A DNA stretch of 6,187 nucleotides from assembly GCA_012735355.1 (NCBI GenBank), contig JAAYHP010000633.1, forward strand, positions 1 through 6,187, in the 5' to 3' direction. The notes under the pieces were generated by a model that saw only the letters and a list, made by a program, of their open reading frames with translations, did no database searches and was not told the origin of the DNA. The position numbers were made by a program, and so were the translations under genes. Below, one piece after another: positions 1 to 5,618 of this stretch; position 1 is the stretch's first letter, and each line of letters starts with the position of its first letter. This stretch comes from Lysinibacillus sp. (GTDB lineage Bacteria > Bacillota > Bacilli > Bacillales_A > Planococcaceae).

Positions 1-433
1 AATATAATACTACATTGTTATTTTCAAAATAGACTATACTAATTTTCACTGAAATTCCAAAGATTAAAAGAGCCGCAGCGACTTGTAATATCGGTGCAAT
101 TAAATCATATTTTTTTGCAAATTTATAGGAATAAATCATAAAGAGTATTGCAATAACACCCGTAACCATTACAGTAACAAAAGGGTATTTTGTCATAAAC
201 ATGATGACAAAAAGAGCTAGCGTTACAATGCTTAACAATAATGCGATGATTATTTTTTTTCGCTTTTCCTTTGCTTTTACTGATTTTTTATGACTTATTT
301 CTTGTTGTAAATGCAACTCTTCTCCTTCTGAATATAGAGATAATAAAAAGTCGCAATAATGTTCTGGTAGCAATTTATTTTGCTTCCAAAATAATATTTC
401 ATTGAGTATTATTTTTTTTCTTGGATTTTCCAT
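1..433 (-). CDS. Putative multi-pass membrane protein of unknown function, 5' part only
   Basis: An open frame of 144 complete codons begins at an ATG at 433-431 and is still open at the left edge, so the C-terminus is missing. A GGAG at 441-444 lies 7 bases before the ATG and supports the start. Residues 1-60 are hydrophilic and probably cytoplasmic. They open MENPRKKIILNEILFWKQ, include LLPEHYCDFLLSLYSEGEE, and end in a lysine-rich stretch (about 50-60). Three hydrophobic segments follow at about 61-80, 85-103 and 111-129. The basic stretch just before the first one fits an N-inside topology. I do not recognise a named family. The gene lies downstream of sigA on the same strand, but the strong sigA terminator at 541-566 suggests separate transcription. 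No convincing promoter is visible in 434-540; the nearest -10-like hexamer (TAGAAT) lacks a good -35. The coding call is firm and no function is assigned. Confidence 0.82.
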   Translation of the reverse strand, partial: MENPRKKIILNEILFWKQNKLLPEHYCDFLLSLYSEGEELHLQQEISHKKSVKAKEKRKKIIIALLLSIVTLALFVIMFMTKYPFVTVMVTGVIAILFMIYSYKFAKKYDLIAPILQVAAALLIFGISVKISIVYFENNNVVLY

Positions 434-440
434 AGGTATT

Positions 441-444
441 CTCC
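441..444 (-). promoter_or_regulatory. Ribosome binding site of the left-edge membrane protein gene
   Basis: On the minus strand, GGAG precedes the ATG by 7 bases. This core is shorter than the AGGAGG of sigA, but its spacing is ideal. It is the main reason for placing the start at 433. Confidence 0.65.
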
Positions 445-540
445 AAATATGTTTTTTTATGTATATATTAATTCTATCTTATTTTTCCTTTTCCCACATC
501 GATAGAAAGTAGCATCTATTAAAATTTTTCATCTTTTCAT

Positions 541-566
541 AAAAAAAGGCGCCCATATAGGGCACC
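541..566 (-). terminator. Rho-independent terminator of the dnaG-sigA operon
   Basis: Read on the minus strand just after the sigA stop, GGTGCCC, a 5-base loop (TATAT) and GGGCGCC form a 7-bp stem with one G-U pair. A run of seven T follows. On the plus strand the arms are 548-554 and 560-566. No T-run follows on the plus strand, so it should work in one direction. It separates sigA from the membrane protein gene at 1-433. Confidence 0.92.
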
Positions 567-570
567 GATA

Positions 571-1695
571 TTATTCTAAAAAGTCTTTCAAACGTTTACT
601 GCGGGATGGATGACGTAATTTTCTTAATGCTTTCGCTTCAATTTGTCGAATACGTTCGCGAGTTACGCCGAAGACTTTACCAACCTCTTCTAACGTGCGT
701 GTACGTCCATCATCTAGTCCGAAGCGTAAACGCAATACATTCTCTTCTCGATCTGTTAACGTGTCTAACACATCTTCTAATTGTTCTTTTAATAATTCAT
801 AGGCCGCATGATCAGCTGGTGATTGGGCTTCGTGGTCCTCAATGAAATCTCCTAAGTGGGAGTCGTCTTCCTCACCGATTGGAGTTTCTAGGGAAACTGG
901 CTCTTGAGCAATTTTTAATATTTCACGAACCTTTTCAGGAGTTAAATCCATCTCTTCAGCAATTTCTTCTGGCGTTGGTTCGCGACCTAAATCTTGTAAT
1001 AATTGACGTTGAACCCGTACAAGTTTGTTGATTGTTTCAACCATATGTACAGGAATACGAATCGTCCGCGCTTGGTCGGCAATCGCACGAGTAATTGCTT
1101 GTCGTATCCACCACGTTGCGTATGTGGAGAATTTAAATCCTTTTCTATGGTCAAACTTTTCAACAGCTTTAATTAATCCCATGTTTCCTTCTTGAATTAA
1201 ATCCAGGAAAAGCATCCCACGACCGACATACCGTTTTGCAATGGATACAACTAACCGCAAGTTTGCTTCTGCAAGTCGTTTACGAGCTTCTTCGTCCCCT
1301 TGTTCAATTCGTTCAGCCAATTCAATTTCTTCTTCAGCAGTAAGTAAATCAACACGACCAATCTCTTTTAAATACATTCTTACAGGGTCGTTAATTTTAA
1401 CACCAGGAGGAACGCTTAAGTCATTTAAATCGAATTCTTCATCACTTGCCTCTTGTTTAGCAAGTGCTTCTTCTTCGAATTCTTCCTTTCCTTCTACTTG
1501 GATATCAAATTGCTTTTCCAATTCTTCTGCAAAATGGAAAATTTCCTCTGTTTCCAATTCAAAAGGATTCAATTTTTGAGAAACTTCATCCATTGAAATT
1601 CCATCATTTTTTGCTTTTTGACGAAGCTCATTTTTTGCTTCTTCTAATTTTTTTTCTAAAAGTTCTTTTGAACGTTCTGACATATTGTCCGCCAT
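571..1695 (-). CDS. sigA: RNA polymerase primary sigma factor SigA (RpoD, sigma-70 group 1)
   Basis: The 374-residue protein is close to the 371 of B. subtilis SigA. It directs RNA polymerase core to housekeeping promoters. Residues 1-80 or so form a short Gram-positive region 1.1, acidic towards about 68-90. The group-1 signature [20 protein letters not shown] spans about 89-108 and leads into region 1.2. Region 2 covers about 137-210, with [20 protein letters not shown] at 147-166. The -10 recognition and melting segment ([20 protein letters not shown]) lies at about 189-208. Region 3 begins at [12 protein letters not shown] (214-225). Region 4 ends in the -35-binding helix-turn-helix, [18 protein letters not shown] (344-361). 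An AGGAGG at 1703-1708 lies 7 bases before the ATG and fixes the start; the ATG at codon 5 is too far away. The gene follows dnaG by 31 bases, is probably cotranscribed with it, and has its own strong terminator. No key residue appears to be missing. Confidence 0.99.
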   Translation of the reverse strand: MADNMSERSKELLEKKLEEAKNELRQKAKNDGISMDEVSQKLNPFELETEEIFHFAEELEKQFDIQVEGKEEFEEEALAKQEASDEEFDLNDLSVPPGVKINDPVRMYLKEIGRVDLLTAEEEIELAERIEQGDEEARKRLAEANLRLVVSIAKRYVGRGMLFLDLIQEGNMGLIKAVEKFDHRKGFKFSTYATWWIRQAITRAIADQARTIRIPVHMVETINKLVRVQRQLLQDLGREPTPEEIAEEMDLTPEKVREILKIAQEPVSLETPIGEEDDSHLGDFIEDHEAQSPADHAAYELLKEQLEDVLDTLTDREENVLRLRFGLDDGRTRTLEEVGKVFGVTRERIRQIEAKALRKLRHPSRSKRLKDFLE

Positions 1696-1702
1696 AAACC
1701 TT

Positions 1703-1708
1703 CCTCCT
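1703..1708 (-). promoter_or_regulatory. sigA: Strong ribosome binding site of sigA
   Basis: On the minus strand, AGGAGG lies 7 bases before the sigA ATG, inside the 31-base gap after dnaG. It is far stronger than the dnaG site. This would let more SigA than primase be made from one mRNA (inference). Confidence 0.85.
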
Positions 1709-1714
1709 TATTAC

Positions 1715-1728
1715 AACCGATATCGGTT
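1715..1728. repeat. 14-bp perfect palindrome at the dnaG-sigA junction
   Basis: AACCGATATCGGTT is its own reverse complement. Its end overlaps the dnaG stop codon (1727-1729), and it lies 6 bases before the sigA ribosome binding site. As RNA it can form a 5-bp stem (AACCG/CGGUU) with a 4-base loop. It has no T-run on the minus strand and so is not a Rho-independent terminator. A protein operator or an mRNA processing site are possible roles; neither is shown by the sequence. Confidence 0.6.
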
Positions 1729-3544
1729 AAATCGCCGATAATGTTTTTCTCAATTCAATGATTCGTTGAACTAATTCTAATGCTTTTCTATGTTCATGCA
1801 TTTTTTCAGCTTCTTGGGAATCATGCATTAGTTTTTCAATTTCAAGTTCAATACGATATTTTTTCAATTGTTTTAATGAGTCAATTATTTCAGCGTCTTT
1901 AAAATTAGGATCACTTTCAACGAGTGCAGCTTCCATCACAATTTTTCGAAGTTCTGAATCGTCGAGACTCTCCAAAAATCGTTGGTAATCACTTGCACCA
2001 TGCTCTTCATAAAAGCCAATTAAACGAACAAATACCGCAATATACTCATCACGAACAAAAGGTTGCGGTTCATCGCTATTTAATATTTGTTGAACTACAT
2101 CCATATCAGATAGCATATGCATAAGTAACAACCTTTCAGCACGTTCTGTAGCGGTTAATTTTTTTGATGGGACATCGTTAGTAAATATTTTATTTTTTTG
2201 TTCTACTCGTTTATAATTTTTAGAAAAGTCAGCATCTAACTTTCTGAATTGTGCATAAATAGCTTCTTCTGAAATTTTTGTTTCTTTAGCAAGCTCTTTA
2301 ATATATAAATCACGTTCGATGGGAGAAGTTCTTCCAACAAGCTGTTCTAACACTTCTTGGATATATTGCAACGTATCATTTTCGAATTGAAAATTTTTGT
2401 TGCGCCTAGCATACATCATCATAAAAGTCATGTATGCATGAGGTTTTTCCACCGTTTGAACAAAGGACTCAGAACCATATTTACGAATATAGTCATCCGG
2501 ATCTAATTGATCAGGTAATATGGCAACTTCCACATTCATTCGTTCAGCGTATAGCATCTCAGCAGCTCGTTTTGCTGCTTCCCAACCTGCATTATCACCA
2601 TCATAACAAATTACAGTTTTCTCTACTAAGCGTTTTAGCCTTGTGATATGCTCTTTCGTTAAGGAAGTGCCCATCGTCGCTACAGCATTGTCTATACCTG
2701 CTCGATTTGCTGAAAGTACGTCCATAAAACCTTCCATCAATATGACTTGACGTTTTTTTCGAATGGAGGTTCTAGCCTTGTCCAAGTTAAAAAGTACTTC
2801 ACTTTTACGAAAAATGGGAGATTCTGGGCTATTTAAATATTTTGGCTCTGATTCTTTCGAATCAAGTATTCGACCTGAAAAAGCAATCACCTTTCCAAAT
2901 TCATTTCGAATTGGAAACATGACTCGTCCTCTAAACCGATCAAAATAAGTATGGTCATTTTCCTTCTGGATAATGAGTCCGCACTCAACCATTTCGTCTA
3001 ATGAAAAACCTTTCCTTGTTAGCAAGGTAGTAATGGAATCCCAAGATGGCAATGACCAACCTATACCATAGGATTCGATATTCTCTCTCGTAAATCCTCT
3101 TTTTAAAAGATAATTTAACGCCTTTTCTCCATCTTCTGTATTCATTAAAAGATGATGATATACTTCAGCAACAAATTGATGAGCCTCTATCATATTTTCT
3201 TCTTTTTGTGAATAATGACGAGAAGGTTTGTCCACACTAGAGTTTTGGATATCTACTTGAATACCAATCCGTTCTCCTAATTTGGACACTGCCTCTGGAA
3301 AGGATACATTTTCGATATCCATGACAAAAGTAATAACATTCCCACCTGCTCCACAACCGAAGCAATGGAATATTTGTTTGTCTTCCGAAACAGAAAAAGA
3401 AGGTGTATTTTCACCGTGAAATGGACATAATCCAAACCAGTTGCGCCCTCTTTTAGTCAGTTGGATATATTCACTAATTACATCAACAATATCCGACTCA
3501 TTACGAACTTTTTCAATTATTTCCTCCGGTATAAATCCTGCCAT
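1727..3544 (-). CDS. dnaG: DNA primase DnaG
   Basis: The 605-residue primase makes RNA primers at the replication fork together with the replicative helicase. The N-terminal zinc-binding domain shows C40 and H43 (GLCPFHGENTPSF) and C61 and C64 (HCFGCGAGGNV). The basic RNA-polymerase-domain motif YFDRFRGRVMFPI is at about 200-212, followed by AFSGR (221-225) and PKYLNSPESPIF (about 234-245). The TOPRIM centre has E271 (MEGFMD), D315 and D317 (CYDGDNAG) and LDPDDYI (347-353). The divergent C-terminus (about 450-605) matches the helicase-binding helical domain by position. I chose the ATG at 3544 over an in-frame GTG at 3574. Homologues start this way (Met, then IPEEII), the sigma-H-like -10 lies on the GTG, and GGTGAT at 3548-3553 can pair with the 16S end. 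Downstream it probably shares its mRNA with sigA. The yqxD gene that precedes dnaG in B. subtilis is absent. Confidence 0.98.
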   Translation of the reverse strand: MAGFIPEEIIEKVRNESDIVDVISEYIQLTKRGRNWFGLCPFHGENTPSFSVSEDKQIFHCFGCGAGGNVITFVMDIENVSFPEAVSKLGERIGIQVDIQNSSVDKPSRHYSQKEENMIEAHQFVAEVYHHLLMNTEDGEKALNYLLKRGFTRENIESYGIGWSLPSWDSITTLLTRKGFSLDEMVECGLIIQKENDHTYFDRFRGRVMFPIRNEFGKVIAFSGRILDSKESEPKYLNSPESPIFRKSEVLFNLDKARTSIRKKRQVILMEGFMDVLSANRAGIDNAVATMGTSLTKEHITRLKRLVEKTVICYDGDNAGWEAAKRAAEMLYAERMNVEVAILPDQLDPDDYIRKYGSESFVQTVEKPHAYMTFMMMYARRNKNFQFENDTLQYIQEVLEQLVGRTSPIERDLYIKELAKETKISEEAIYAQFRKLDADFSKNYKRVEQKNKIFTNDVPSKKLTATERAERLLLMHMLSDMDVVQQILNSDEPQPFVRDEYIAVFVRLIGFYEEHGASDYQRFLESLDDSELRKIVMEAALVESDPNFKDAEIIDSLKQLKKYRIELEIEKLMHDSQEAEKMHEHRKALELVQRIIELRKTLSAI

Positions 3545-3547
3545 TCC

Positions 3548-3553
3548 ATCACC
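3548..3553 (-). promoter_or_regulatory. dnaG: Unusual GGTGAT ribosome binding site of dnaG
   Basis: No AGGAGG precedes the dnaG ATG. GGTGAT lies 3 bases before it and matches the downstream half of the extended Shine-Dalgarno sequence (AAGGAGGTGATC), in the register that gives normal spacing. This suggests moderate initiation. The in-frame GTG at 3574 has no site at a usable distance; the nearest AAAGGA lies about 20 bases upstream of it. Confidence 0.5.
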
Positions 3554-3573
3554 ATCTTTGTTGCTACATAACA

Positions 3574-3602
3574 CAATTCGATAAAATTTTTAAAATTCCT
3601 TT
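3574..3602 (-). promoter_or_regulatory. Sigma-H-type promoter upstream of dnaG-sigA
   Basis: On the minus strand the -35 element AAAGGAATT (3594-3602) fits all nine positions of the B. subtilis sigma-H pattern RNAGGAWWW. After an 11-base spacer, the -10 element ATCGAATTG (3574-3582) fits eight of nine positions of RNNGAATWW. The pattern allows 11 or 12 bases between them. Initiation would fall near 3566-3568, about 20-25 bases before the dnaG ATG. A sigma-H promoter in the sigA operon is known from B. subtilis. The match is seen in the sequence; activity is inferred. Confidence 0.62.
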
Positions 3603-3670
3603 CATAAACGACAAAAAAGTTATTTTTTCATTAAAATGATTGTTAGAAATATTTTTACCACAATTTTATC

Positions 3671-3699
3671 ATTATAAAACAAATACTTACAAATTTCCA
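3671..3699 (-). promoter_or_regulatory. Sigma-A-type promoter of dnaG-sigA
   Basis: On the minus strand, a perfect TATAAT (3671-3676) lies 17 bases after TGGAAA (3694-3699), which matches 4 of 6 bases of TTGACA. The predicted start near 3664 gives an AT-rich leader of about 120 bases before the dnaG ATG. The promoter begins downstream of the yqfL terminator, as expected for an independent dnaG-sigA operon. The region is very AT-rich, so the weak -35 is the main doubt. Confidence 0.55.
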
Positions 3700-3723
3700 C
3701 TATTATTTATAAAAATGGAACGC

Positions 3724-3747
3724 AAAAAAACCTCCTCTATTTGGAGG
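3724..3747 (-). terminator. Rho-independent terminator of the ccpN-yqfL operon
   Basis: On the minus strand, CCTCC, a 7-base loop (AAATAGA) and GGAGG are followed by seven T. The plus-strand arms are 3731-3735 and 3743-3747. The stem is short but all strong pairs apart from one A-U. It starts a few bases after the yqfL stop and separates this operon from the dnaG-sigA promoters. Confidence 0.8.
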
Positions 3748-3750
3748 GGG

Positions 3751-4575
3751 TTATTCACTATTTGCTTTAAAATGCTCCAGTCTTTCAATAATGTCATTCG
3801 CAGTTTCTTCCACTGCTCGATTCGTTACATCAATTACTTCGCAACCTAATTTATCAACTACTTTATAAAAATGAGCTATCTCTTGTTCAATACGGCTCAT
3901 TTTTGCATAAATAGCATCGTCACTTAGACCTAATGCGATTAGACGTTGTTTTCGAATTGCATTTAATTTTTCAGGCGAAATAACTAAACCAAAACACTTT
4001 TTTGGATTCACTTGAAATAATTCTTCCGGTGGTTCAATTTCTGGTACTATTGGCACATTTGCCACTTTATACCTTTTATGGGCTAAGTACTGTGATAAAG
4101 GAGTTTTTGAAGTTCTCGATACACCGATTAGTACTACATCACTTAATAATATTCCTTTTGGATCCCGACCATCATCATATTTCACAGCAAATTCTATTGC
4201 TTCCACTTTTTCGAAGTAATCTTCGTCTAATTTATGGACGATGCCCGGTTCCTCAAGGGGTTTTTCATTTAGCTTCAATCCAAAAGAATCGATTAATGGA
4301 CCCAACAAGTCAAAGCTGTCTACACCATGTTGATGACATAAATCTATCATTAACTGCCGTTTCTGTTTTTCAACAAGGGTAAAAACAATGAACGCATCTT
4401 GCATCGCTGCAATTTCAACGATATTAATCAAATGGTCGTCACTAGAAATATGTGGGAACTTCCTGATGATTGTTCCATCAAAATTTGGTCGATACTGGGT
4501 TAATGCCGCTTTTGCAACCTGTTCTCCAGTTTCACCGACAGAATCTGAAACAACAAATATTGTTAATTTATTCAA
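3751..4575 (-). CDS. yqfL: YqfL/PDRP-family bifunctional kinase/pyrophosphorylase, putative regulator of pyruvate phosphate dikinase or PEP synthase
   Basis: The 274-residue protein closely resembles B. subtilis YqfL (about 270 residues, Kinase-PPPase/DUF299 family). Members regulate pyruvate, phosphate dikinase or PEP synthase by ADP-dependent threonine phosphorylation and phosphate-dependent dephosphorylation. In B. subtilis YqfL also modulates CcpN activity. Visible marks are SDSVGET at 10-16, LDEDYFEKVEAIEFAVKYDD at 116-135, and the P-loop-like GVSRTSKTPLSQYLAHKR at 151-168. NVPIVPEIEPPEELF (173-187) and the C-terminal VTNRAVEETAN (250-260) follow. The start is a TTG at 4575-4573: an AAGGGAG (4583-4589) sits just upstream, homologues begin at this point, and no other Met occurs before residue 58. 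It follows ccpN by 12 bases and its ribosome binding site overlaps the ccpN stop, which suggests translational coupling. No PpdK or PpsA gene is in view, so the target enzyme is unknown. Confidence 0.95.
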   Translation of the reverse strand: MNKLTIFVVSDSVGETGEQVAKAALTQYRPNFDGTIIRKFPHISSDDHLINIVEIAAMQDAFIVFTLVEKQKRQLMIDLCHQHGVDSFDLLGPLIDSFGLKLNEKPLEEPGIVHKLDEDYFEKVEAIEFAVKYDDGRDPKGILLSDVVLIGVSRTSKTPLSQYLAHKRYKVANVPIVPEIEPPEELFQVNPKKCFGLVISPEKLNAIRKQRLIALGLSDDAIYAKMSRIEQEIAHFYKVVDKLGCEVIDVTNRAVEETANDIIERLEHFKANSE

Positions 4576-4582
4576 AATAGCA

Positions 4583-4589
4583 CTCCCTT
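4583..4589 (-). promoter_or_regulatory. yqfL: Ribosome binding site of yqfL overlapping the ccpN stop codon
   Basis: On the minus strand, AAGGGAG takes its two A from the TAA stop of ccpN and lies 7 bases before the TTG start. Its position decides the TTG start and suggests that translation of yqfL depends partly on ribosomes finishing ccpN. Confidence 0.7.
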
Positions 4590-5226
4590 ATAAATCGTTT
4601 GTTTCAGCTAAAGATATGAAAGCTTTTGTAATATTTGTTTTTGTTAAACGACCAACAATTTCTAACCCATCTTCCTTCTCTTCAACTACTGGTAATGAAT
4701 CCACTTGTCTTTCAATCAGTTTTTTGGCAGCTCGAATTAAGGAATCATTTTTATGGCAATAAACAATGTTTGGCATTCGTGTCATAATGATATGAACAGG
4801 AATTTTTGTTATCGCTTGGGTGCCAATACTTGTTCGAAGCAAATCTTTTCTTGATAGAACACCTTGTAGATGGGATTTGTCATCCACTACAAATAAAGTT
4901 CCAACATCTTCTAAAAACTTTTGACAAATCGCATCATATGCAGTCATATTTTCTGATACAACTACAGGCATCGATTGAAAATCTTTTACCTTTAAGTTCA
5001 TCATTGATTCAGTTACAGAAGCCATTGTTTTCTTGCCGGAATAAAAATAACCGACTCGAGGTCTAGCATCTAAAAATCCTGCCATTGTTAAAATTGCTAA
5101 ATCCGGTCTAAGTGTTGCTCTAGTTAAATTCAACTGTTCAGCAATCTTCTCTCCAGTGATTGGACCCATCTCTTTAACAATTTGCAGAATTTGATCTTGA
5201 CGTTTATTGAGCTCTATTGGACTCAC
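4588..5226 (-). CDS. ccpN: CcpN-family transcriptional repressor of gluconeogenic genes (winged helix plus two CBS domains)
   Basis: The 212-residue protein closely matches B. subtilis CcpN (YqzB), which represses gapB, pckA and the small RNA gene sr1 during growth on glucose, independently of CcpA. Residues 1-62 form a winged helix. The helix-turn-helix is at about 23-46 (ITGEKIAEQLNLTRATLRPD, then LAILTM), followed by ARPRVGYFYSG (54-64). Two CBS domains follow, about 82-134 (including FLEDVGTLFVVD and GVLSRKDLLR) and about 147-206 (including IIMTRMPNI, DSLPVVE and IVGRLTKTNITKA). In B. subtilis this part senses adenine nucleotides. The start is GTG at 5226-5224 because MSPIELNKRQ aligns with known CcpN N-termini. 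The only nearby purine-rich site, GAGG, lies just 2 bases before it, so initiation may be weak. ccpN and yqfL form an operon, the same pairing as in B. subtilis, which supports both calls. No terminator separates them. Confidence 0.95.
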   Translation of the reverse strand: MSPIELNKRQDQILQIVKEMGPITGEKIAEQLNLTRATLRPDLAILTMAGFLDARPRVGYFYSGKKTMASVTESMMNLKVKDFQSMPVVVSENMTAYDAICQKFLEDVGTLFVVDDKSHLQGVLSRKDLLRTSIGTQAITKIPVHIIMTRMPNIVYCHKNDSLIRAAKKLIERQVDSLPVVEEKEDGLEIVGRLTKTNITKAFISLAETNDL

Positions 5227-5258
5227 CGCCTCAAATAGTGTTATACTGTTTCTTAAAT

Positions 5259-5288
5259 ATTATATACTATTTTCTTTATTATTGCTAA
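5259..5288 (-). promoter_or_regulatory. Putative sigma-A promoter of ccpN-yqfL
   Basis: On the minus strand, a perfect TATAAT (5259-5264) lies 18 bases after TTAGCA (5283-5288, 4 of 6 matches to TTGACA). The expected start near 5252 gives a leader of about 25 bases before the GTG. The -35 shares its bases with the -35 of the divergent glyQS promoter. A second -10-like hexamer (TATAAC) closer to the gene has no matching -35. Confidence 0.5.
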
Positions 5289-5310
5289 GAAAAGTGCTAC
5301 GTGCTACAAT
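5282..5310 (+). promoter_or_regulatory. Sigma-A promoter with extended -10 for glyQS
   Basis: TTGCTA (5282-5287, 4 of 6) and TACAAT (5305-5310, 5 of 6) are separated by exactly 17 bases. TG in the -15/-14 position (TGCTACAAT) makes it an extended -10 promoter. Transcription would begin near 5317, about 45 bases before the T-box stem I. The spacer contains the tandem repeat at 5294-5307. Confidence 0.62.
5294..5307 (+). repeat. Two tandem copies of GTGCTAC in the glyQS promoter spacer
   Basis: GTGCTAC occurs twice without a gap (5294-5300 and 5301-5307). The second copy supplies the extended -10 TG and the first bases of the -10. It could be a small duplication or a binding site for a regulator; nothing else in the window repeats it. 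Confidence 0.7.
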
Positions 5311-5359
5311 ATGGTCACAAAGAAGTTCTATTGAATACTATATTAAAATATTAAAGATT

Positions 5360-5583
5360 TGGCAATGAGAGGACAATAAGTATCTTTTCACATTAACAGC
5401 GAGTAGGAAACGGTGAAAGCCTACACGAAAAGAGAAACGGCACCCTTGAGCCATGCATTAAAAAGAGGATTGCGCATCTTTAAGAAGTGCAATCAAGCGG
5501 GGTGGAACCGCGGGTGTGTTATGGATTTACTGCACTCGTCCCCGGGCATTAAAGCCCGGAGATGGGTGCTTTTCTATTTTTAT
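5360..5583 (+). promoter_or_regulatory. Glycine-specific T-box riboswitch (leader of glyQS)
   Basis: The leader measures uncharged tRNA-Gly and permits read-through into glyQS when glycine is short. The base of stem I pairs TGGC (5360-5363) with GCCA (5450-5453). Beside it are kink-turn-like (ATGAGAGG) and AGTA motifs. A middle helix pairs TCTTTTC (5383-5389) with GAAAAGA (5427-5433). The apical helix pairs GTAGG (5403-5407) with CCTAC (5420-5424) around the CGGTGAAAG loop. The specifier codon is GGC (5439-5441, GAAACGGCACCCTTGAG context), that is glycine. Stem III pairs GATTGCGC (5468-5475) with GTGCAATC (5487-5494). The T-box bulge TGGAACC is at 5503-5509. Its TGGA can pair with a UCCA tRNA end, matching the U discriminator of bacterial tRNA-Gly. 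The antiterminator pairs GGGG (5499-5502) with CCCC (5540-5543) and GCGGGTG (5510-5516) with CACTCGT (5533-5539). Only a short linker stands between stems I and III, so stem II is absent, as in other glycine T-boxes. Confidence 0.95.
5532..5583 (+). terminator. T-box intrinsic terminator of glyQS
   Basis: GCACTCGTCCCCGGGC (5532-5547) pairs with GCCCGGAGATGGGTGC (5554-5569) across the loop ATTAAA. The stem is 16 bp with two G-U pairs and one C-A mismatch, followed by a T-rich tract. Its 5' arm uses the same bases (5533-5543) as the antiterminator, so the two structures exclude each other. Confidence 0.92.
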
Positions 5584-5605
5584 TTAAAAAAATGAAAAAA
5601 TCAAT

Positions 5606-5611
5606 AGGAGG
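5606..5611 (+). promoter_or_regulatory. glyQS: Ribosome binding site of glyQS
   Basis: AGGAGG lies 7 bases before the ATG at 5619. It decides against an in-frame ATG at 5592, nine codons upstream, which has only A/T-rich sequence before it. Confidence 0.88.
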
Positions 5612-5618
5612 AACAAAA

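Noticed and set aside
3545..3574. N-terminal extension of DnaG by ten residues from a GTG at 3574
   Set aside because: The extension (MLCSNKDGDG) has no counterpart in DnaG proteins, has no ribosome binding site at a usable distance, and overlaps the sigma-H-like -10. The ATG at 3544 is preferred.
3564..3605. 13-codon leader ORF (starting MKGILK) before dnaG on the minus strand
   Set aside because: It has no ribosome binding site, is short enough for chance in AT-rich DNA, and overlaps the promoter candidate. Nothing suggests an attenuator peptide.
3619..3634. A/T inverted repeat in the dnaG leader (six A, TAAC, six T on the minus strand) as a terminator
   Set aside because: The stem is all A-U pairs and would be unstable. 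Such runs are expected in this AT-rich leader.
4002..4382. 126-codon plus-strand frame opposite yqfL, and similar antisense frames opposite sigA, dnaG and ccpN
   Set aside because: The opposite strand encodes well-conserved proteins. These frames have no recognisable domains or ribosome binding sites and are shadows.
5308..5319. Possible CcpN operator between ccpN and glyQS
   Set aside because: TGTGAC and ATATT on the minus strand resemble the CcpN pattern TRTGHYATAYW only if one extra base is allowed between the halves. That is too weak to call without a binding test.
5413..5595. 60-codon plus-strand frame across the glyQS leader
   Set aside because: It lies wholly within the T-box riboswitch, whose RNA structure explains the sequence. 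It has no ribosome binding site.
5592..5618. In-frame ATG nine codons upstream of the glyQS start
   Set aside because: It would read through the AGGAGG that serves the ATG at 5619, and it has only A/T-rich sequence before it.
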